A stretch of DNA of 64,000 nucleotides from Puffinus mauretanicus (Eukaryota; Chordata; Aves; Procellariiformes; Procellariidae): contig JAJKFH010001315.1 of assembly GCA_023333565.1 (NCBI GenBank), forward strand, positions 1,798,001 to 1,862,000, read 5' to 3'. Shown piece by piece: positions 60,323-64,000 of this stretch. The notes beneath the pieces were generated by a model. The model saw only the letters and a program-made list of their open reading frames with translations. It did no database searches and was not told the origin of the DNA. How positions within the stretch are numbered: position 1 is the first letter of the stretch; each line of letters starts with the position of its first letter. A program made the position numbers and the translations under genes.

Positions 60323-61726
60323 GTAATTGGACTACTGTAATTTATAATATGCTAACTGACATTGGCATATAAAATAGGATCAACCTCTTCTCAAGTGCTG
60401 TAGATTTTTTAATTGTTACTAATGAACTTCTGATACTCAAAGTAGCTATCACTGTGAGACAGGGAATGCTGCCAGTATCTGTCTGTAGGAAAACTTAACA
60501 AGGCAACTACTGATTTTTTTTAGCTTGAAATAAAAAAAGTATGTATGTACACATACACCTACTTTAAGTGCACAGTTTAAATTAAATTTGTTTTAGGCAG
60601 AAAGCTTTATTTCTTTTTATATGGAAACAGGACATTACCCTAGCATTTCAAAACTGTTTCATCTCTTTCAGCATATTTTAAGCTGAAAATGCTTTCTGTT
60701 TTCTGACCAGCCTTGCTTATTAGTTGTCACTGCAATATATAGAGGTTGCCACAGAGAAGAGTGGAAAATATTCTGTATATCACTGGAGGTAGGGAAAAAC
60801 ATTTTTTTATTGAAATCTGACTTACACGACATACTTACTCAGTGTGTTTTAGTGGCCTGATGTCTGCCAAAAGTTCAATTCCAAGCTCTTGCTAAGTTTT
60901 GTTTTAAAGGGTTGGGAAGAAGGAGAGACAAGCTAAGAGCAAACAAAGAGATGTCGATGGAAGGATTGCTGAGAAGGGAGCATCAGTTGAGGGAAGGCAG
61001 TCGTAGCTGTTAACATTTAAAAAGCCCTTTCAAGGACTAACAAAATAAAGGATAGAGATGTCCTCATCCTGAAATGGCTTTTATATTTCTGAACCTGTTA
61101 TAAAAGGTTTTCTTAGAACACTTCCCTTCTAAAAACAAAATAGATTCTATCGTAAACAAGACAGGCAGCACATCAATACAAAGACTATCTTCCCTTACTT
61201 TTATTTCTGGGCTAGCAGAACAGGCCATTATTCAATACCGCAGAAAAAAGAATTGTTGCCCCAGTTTAACAAATGAAGAAAACAAAGAATGGAGAAATGA
61301 TGTCCTTGAACCTAAGACTGTGCAGGCTTTCAGTACCATTGCATATATTAGGCTTTGTCCTCAATACAAAGATTTTTAAAAATCCCCATTTTTTGACATC
61401 ATAAAAGGTATGTTAGGACACCTTTCTCTAGGTACAGACCTAGTGGAGACAGGACCCAGGCAGTTTTTATGTCAGTGTAGCCAGTCAAGGCCAACCATAT
61501 ATCTCTTACCTGGAGTTGATGTGAACCAGCTACACCAAAATAAGAAAATATAGTGCTTTGCTTCCTCTAAGATTTTACATCATACTAGACTGACTAGGCC
61601 TCTTCATTTACCACTGTACACGGTACAGTGCTAGAATATTGTACCTGGGTAAAAATCATTTTTATTGCAATGAAGATATAGCTTTATACATCTCACTTCT
61701 TTTCCTTCTTTTTCTTTTGTGCTTGC
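60323..61726. other. Non-coding region upstream of C11orf58
   Basis: AT-rich sequence with the weak MIR-like piece and no gene or other repeat recognised. Confidence 0.45.
61226..61316 (-). mobile_element. Weak MIR-like fragment, reversed
   Basis: GCCCCAGTTTAACAAATGAA, GAAAACAAAGAATGGAGAAA and GATGTCCTTGAACCTAAG recall the reversed MIR core (CCCATTTTACAGATGAGGAAACTGAGGC...). The match is short, so this is tentative. Confidence 0.45.
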
Positions 61727-62319
61727 TGTGCTGATTTTGACTGGGATAGAGTTAATTTTCTTCATAGCCACCACTATGGGGCTATGTTTTGGATTTGTGC
61801 TGGAAACAGTGTTGATAACACAGGGATGCTTTAGTTCCTGCTGAGCAGTGCTTACAAAGAGTCAAGGCCTTTTCTGCTCCTCACCCCACCCCACCAGCAA
61901 GCAGGCTGGGGGGGCACAAGAAGCTGGGAGGGGACACGGCTGGGACAGCTGACCCCAACTGACCAACGGGATATTCCATACCATATGATGTCATGCTCAG
62001 CATATAGAGCTGAGGATGAAGGAGGAAGGGGGGGACGTTCCGAGTGATGGCGTTTGTCTTCCCAAGTAACCGTTACATGTGATGGAGCCCTGCTTTCCTG
62101 GAGATGGCTGAACTCCTGCCTGGAGATGGGAAGCAGCTGATGAATTCCTTGTTTTGCTTTGCTTGCGCATGTGGCTTTTGCTTTACCTGTTAAACTGTCT
62201 TTATCTCAGCCCACAAGTTTTCTCACTTTACTCTTCCGATTCTCTCCCCCATCCCACTGGGGCTGAGTGAGCGAGCGGCTGTGTGGGGCTGAGTTGCCAG
62301 CTGGGGTTAAACCACAATA
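61727..62319 (+). mobile_element. Solo LTR of an avian endogenous retrovirus
   Basis: The sequence is a near-complete copy of an LTR family I know from many bird genomes. It opens TGTGCTGATTTTGACTGGGA and passes through ATATTCCATACCATATGATG and GTAACCGTTACATGTGATGG. Near its end comes CTTTATCTCAGCCCACAAGT, and the last bases are TTAAACCACAATA. It is about 593 bp. CTTGC flanks it on both sides (61722-61726 and 62320-62324), a 5-bp target duplication. The final CA reads TA here. No internal retroviral genes are present, so it is a solo LTR left by recombination. The family name (ERVL or ERVK group) I cannot settle. Confidence 0.85.
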
Positions 62320-62324
62320 CTTGC

Positions 62325-64000
62325 TAATACATAAAAGCACCAATAAAGACAAGACATTTCACAGAAAGTATCTGCCAAATTTAGTTATTCCATTGTGAGT
62401 CTGAATGATGAGACAAAATCTTCAGTATTATCAAAATGAATGGTGTTTGTTTAGACTGAAAACTCAGTAGTTCCTCCCTTTGGGATATCTTCTGTTTCAT
62501 CCATCTGTAGTAAAGCAGAATACTTTAAGGAAAATGGAATCTAACACTTCCATCTGTTTCTGTTAGGGAATTTAAGTTATCGGGTAATTTGAAAATGGTG
62601 TGGACAAACCACTCCTTAATATACTTCAGTGACTAACACTGCTGAAAAAGGTTGAACAAAATTAATGTTGTCCTTTTTTGAGTCTTGTGGTGCTGTGAAA
62701 GCCAAAGTCTCTGAAGTCAGTTGAAAGTTGTCTGTATACAGAATTTGTCTCTCCATATAATTATTCCCGTTCCAAACACCTTTGAATCTTTTACTGTATG
62801 GGCAAAGAGAAATTAGAAGGGAATGTAATTGGTATGGGAAAAACAGTGACTCTGTGTGTTCTGCTTCCTAACCCTGTACGATTGTAGTAGTTGCTTCTCC
62901 CTAGGGACTTCAGTAACATTTGTGGAAGTGGTCAGTGGAAAGGAACAAGAAATAACACCAGGTATCTTTATACTGCAGATTTTCACTTGATCCAAAATGC
63001 TTTGAGAAAGACTTTAAAGGTGTGAAAAAAATGGGCATGTTAGAACTCTGATATATGTGCATAGCTCCCAAGTCAGAGTCCTTTTTGAAAAGAAATGTTT
63101 CTGCTTAACTTTCATCATCAGTGGAGCACCCAATGTCCAAATAAACTTTGAAGACTGCTGAAGATTTTTCGTATCTGACAATATCTGCATTTCCGTGACA
63201 GAGCTATATCACAATACTGTTTGCTGCCACTTCATGAGAAAGGTTTTTCCTCCTGCAAAAACATTTTTGTTCATTTGTGTCCTGACAGTATATGTTCCAA
63301 ATATGTGATCATTCATTACCCCTCTTATTTACAGGAGCCTGCAGAAAGATGAATCAGGTCCATTGCAGCCAGTTTGTATGTGTTCTGGTGACTTGCATGA
63401 CTTAAAACGTAGGCAGCATGTCTCCTTGGCAATGCTGATTTTTGCTGATTTTAGCTACTGTAAGATCTTTACTGTACAAAAGGACATACAAATACATATT
63501 TGCTTTGTCCACGTACCGGGCTCATGGATTATTAATTGGGTATCAGTTACAGCCTATTGGCTTTGAGTGACTGCAATAAACACAAAAATAAAAGGGAAAT
63601 TCATTACCCTCTTTTACCTGTTTAACACCAACATCTTATTTCTTACATGAGGTCTTTAAAATTAATGTAGTCATCTTTTCAAGCTATACACTGTATTAAT
63701 AAACTATAAACCATCTGGCAACTTTGCCAAGAACCTACTGTGCGCTCTGCCTATACTGAAGTTGACTTTACCATTTTGGTATTCATTCTCTTATAATAAA
63801 TGACATTAAGTTGCAGGTGCAGTACTGCAGCAATTTATGTACATTTTGACTTTGAGCATAGAAATTTGTAGCTCAAGCATCAGGATATTTTTAATAGCCT
63901 GAAGTAATAAATTTTAAATAAATTAACCCAGGCATGAAAGATTATGTTCTCTTAATATCATGATATTTATGATAGGTCTGAGACTGTCATGGAATTGTGG
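62325..64000. other. Non-coding region to the window end
   Basis: AT-rich sequence without a supported exon, RNA gene or recognised repeat. Short frames at 62813-62995 and 63363-63566 have no support. Confidence 0.45.

Overview
The window is nuclear DNA from a bird. It is AT-rich and intron-dominated, with vertebrate GT-AG splice sites. It carries a CR1 LINE with the avian 3' end, older CR1/L3 and MIR fossils, and a solo LTR of a family I know from non-galliform bird genomes. The gene pair and its convergent order match the PLEKHA7 - C11orf58 block of human 11p15 (chicken chromosome 5). The species cannot be fixed from the sequence; a bird outside the chicken group is my best guess.

Positions 1-41,600 (possibly to 43.6 kb) hold the 3' two thirds of PLEKHA7 on the + strand, an adherens-junction scaffold. 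The exons for the WW and PH domains lie upstream of the window. I place 21 supported coding exons (1643-39917) plus one doubtful one. Adding all 21 keeps one open frame of 1104 residues ending in ...HYTFV and a stop. Three exons (10492-10611, 11311-11415, 16888-16968) are phase-0 cassettes in front of the coiled coil. With the small exon 12473-12526 they form a block that resembles the equivalent part of the paralogues PLEKHA5/PLEKHA6.

Positions 41.6-51.9 kb are the intergenic space between two convergent 3' ends, with no gene I can defend. C11orf58 (small acidic protein, SMAP) follows on the - strand in five coding exons (57262 down to 52121, 171 residues). Its first exon sits in a CpG island (about 56640-58150) with GC boxes, an inverted CCAAT box and two inverted ZNF143-like motifs, which looks like a two-way promoter. 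In human the neighbour on that side is SOX6, so an untranslated SOX6 exon or divergent RNA may start here on the + strand; none is proven.

Positions 58.2-64 kb are non-coding and hold a MIR fossil, a weaker reversed MIR-like piece and a solo LTR with an apparent 5-bp target duplication. I found no unknown gene system. The most informative points are the PLEKHA7 cassette exons and its PDZ-ligand tail, the stop-free in-frame first intron of C11orf58, and the inverted ZNF143-like pair in the shared promoter.
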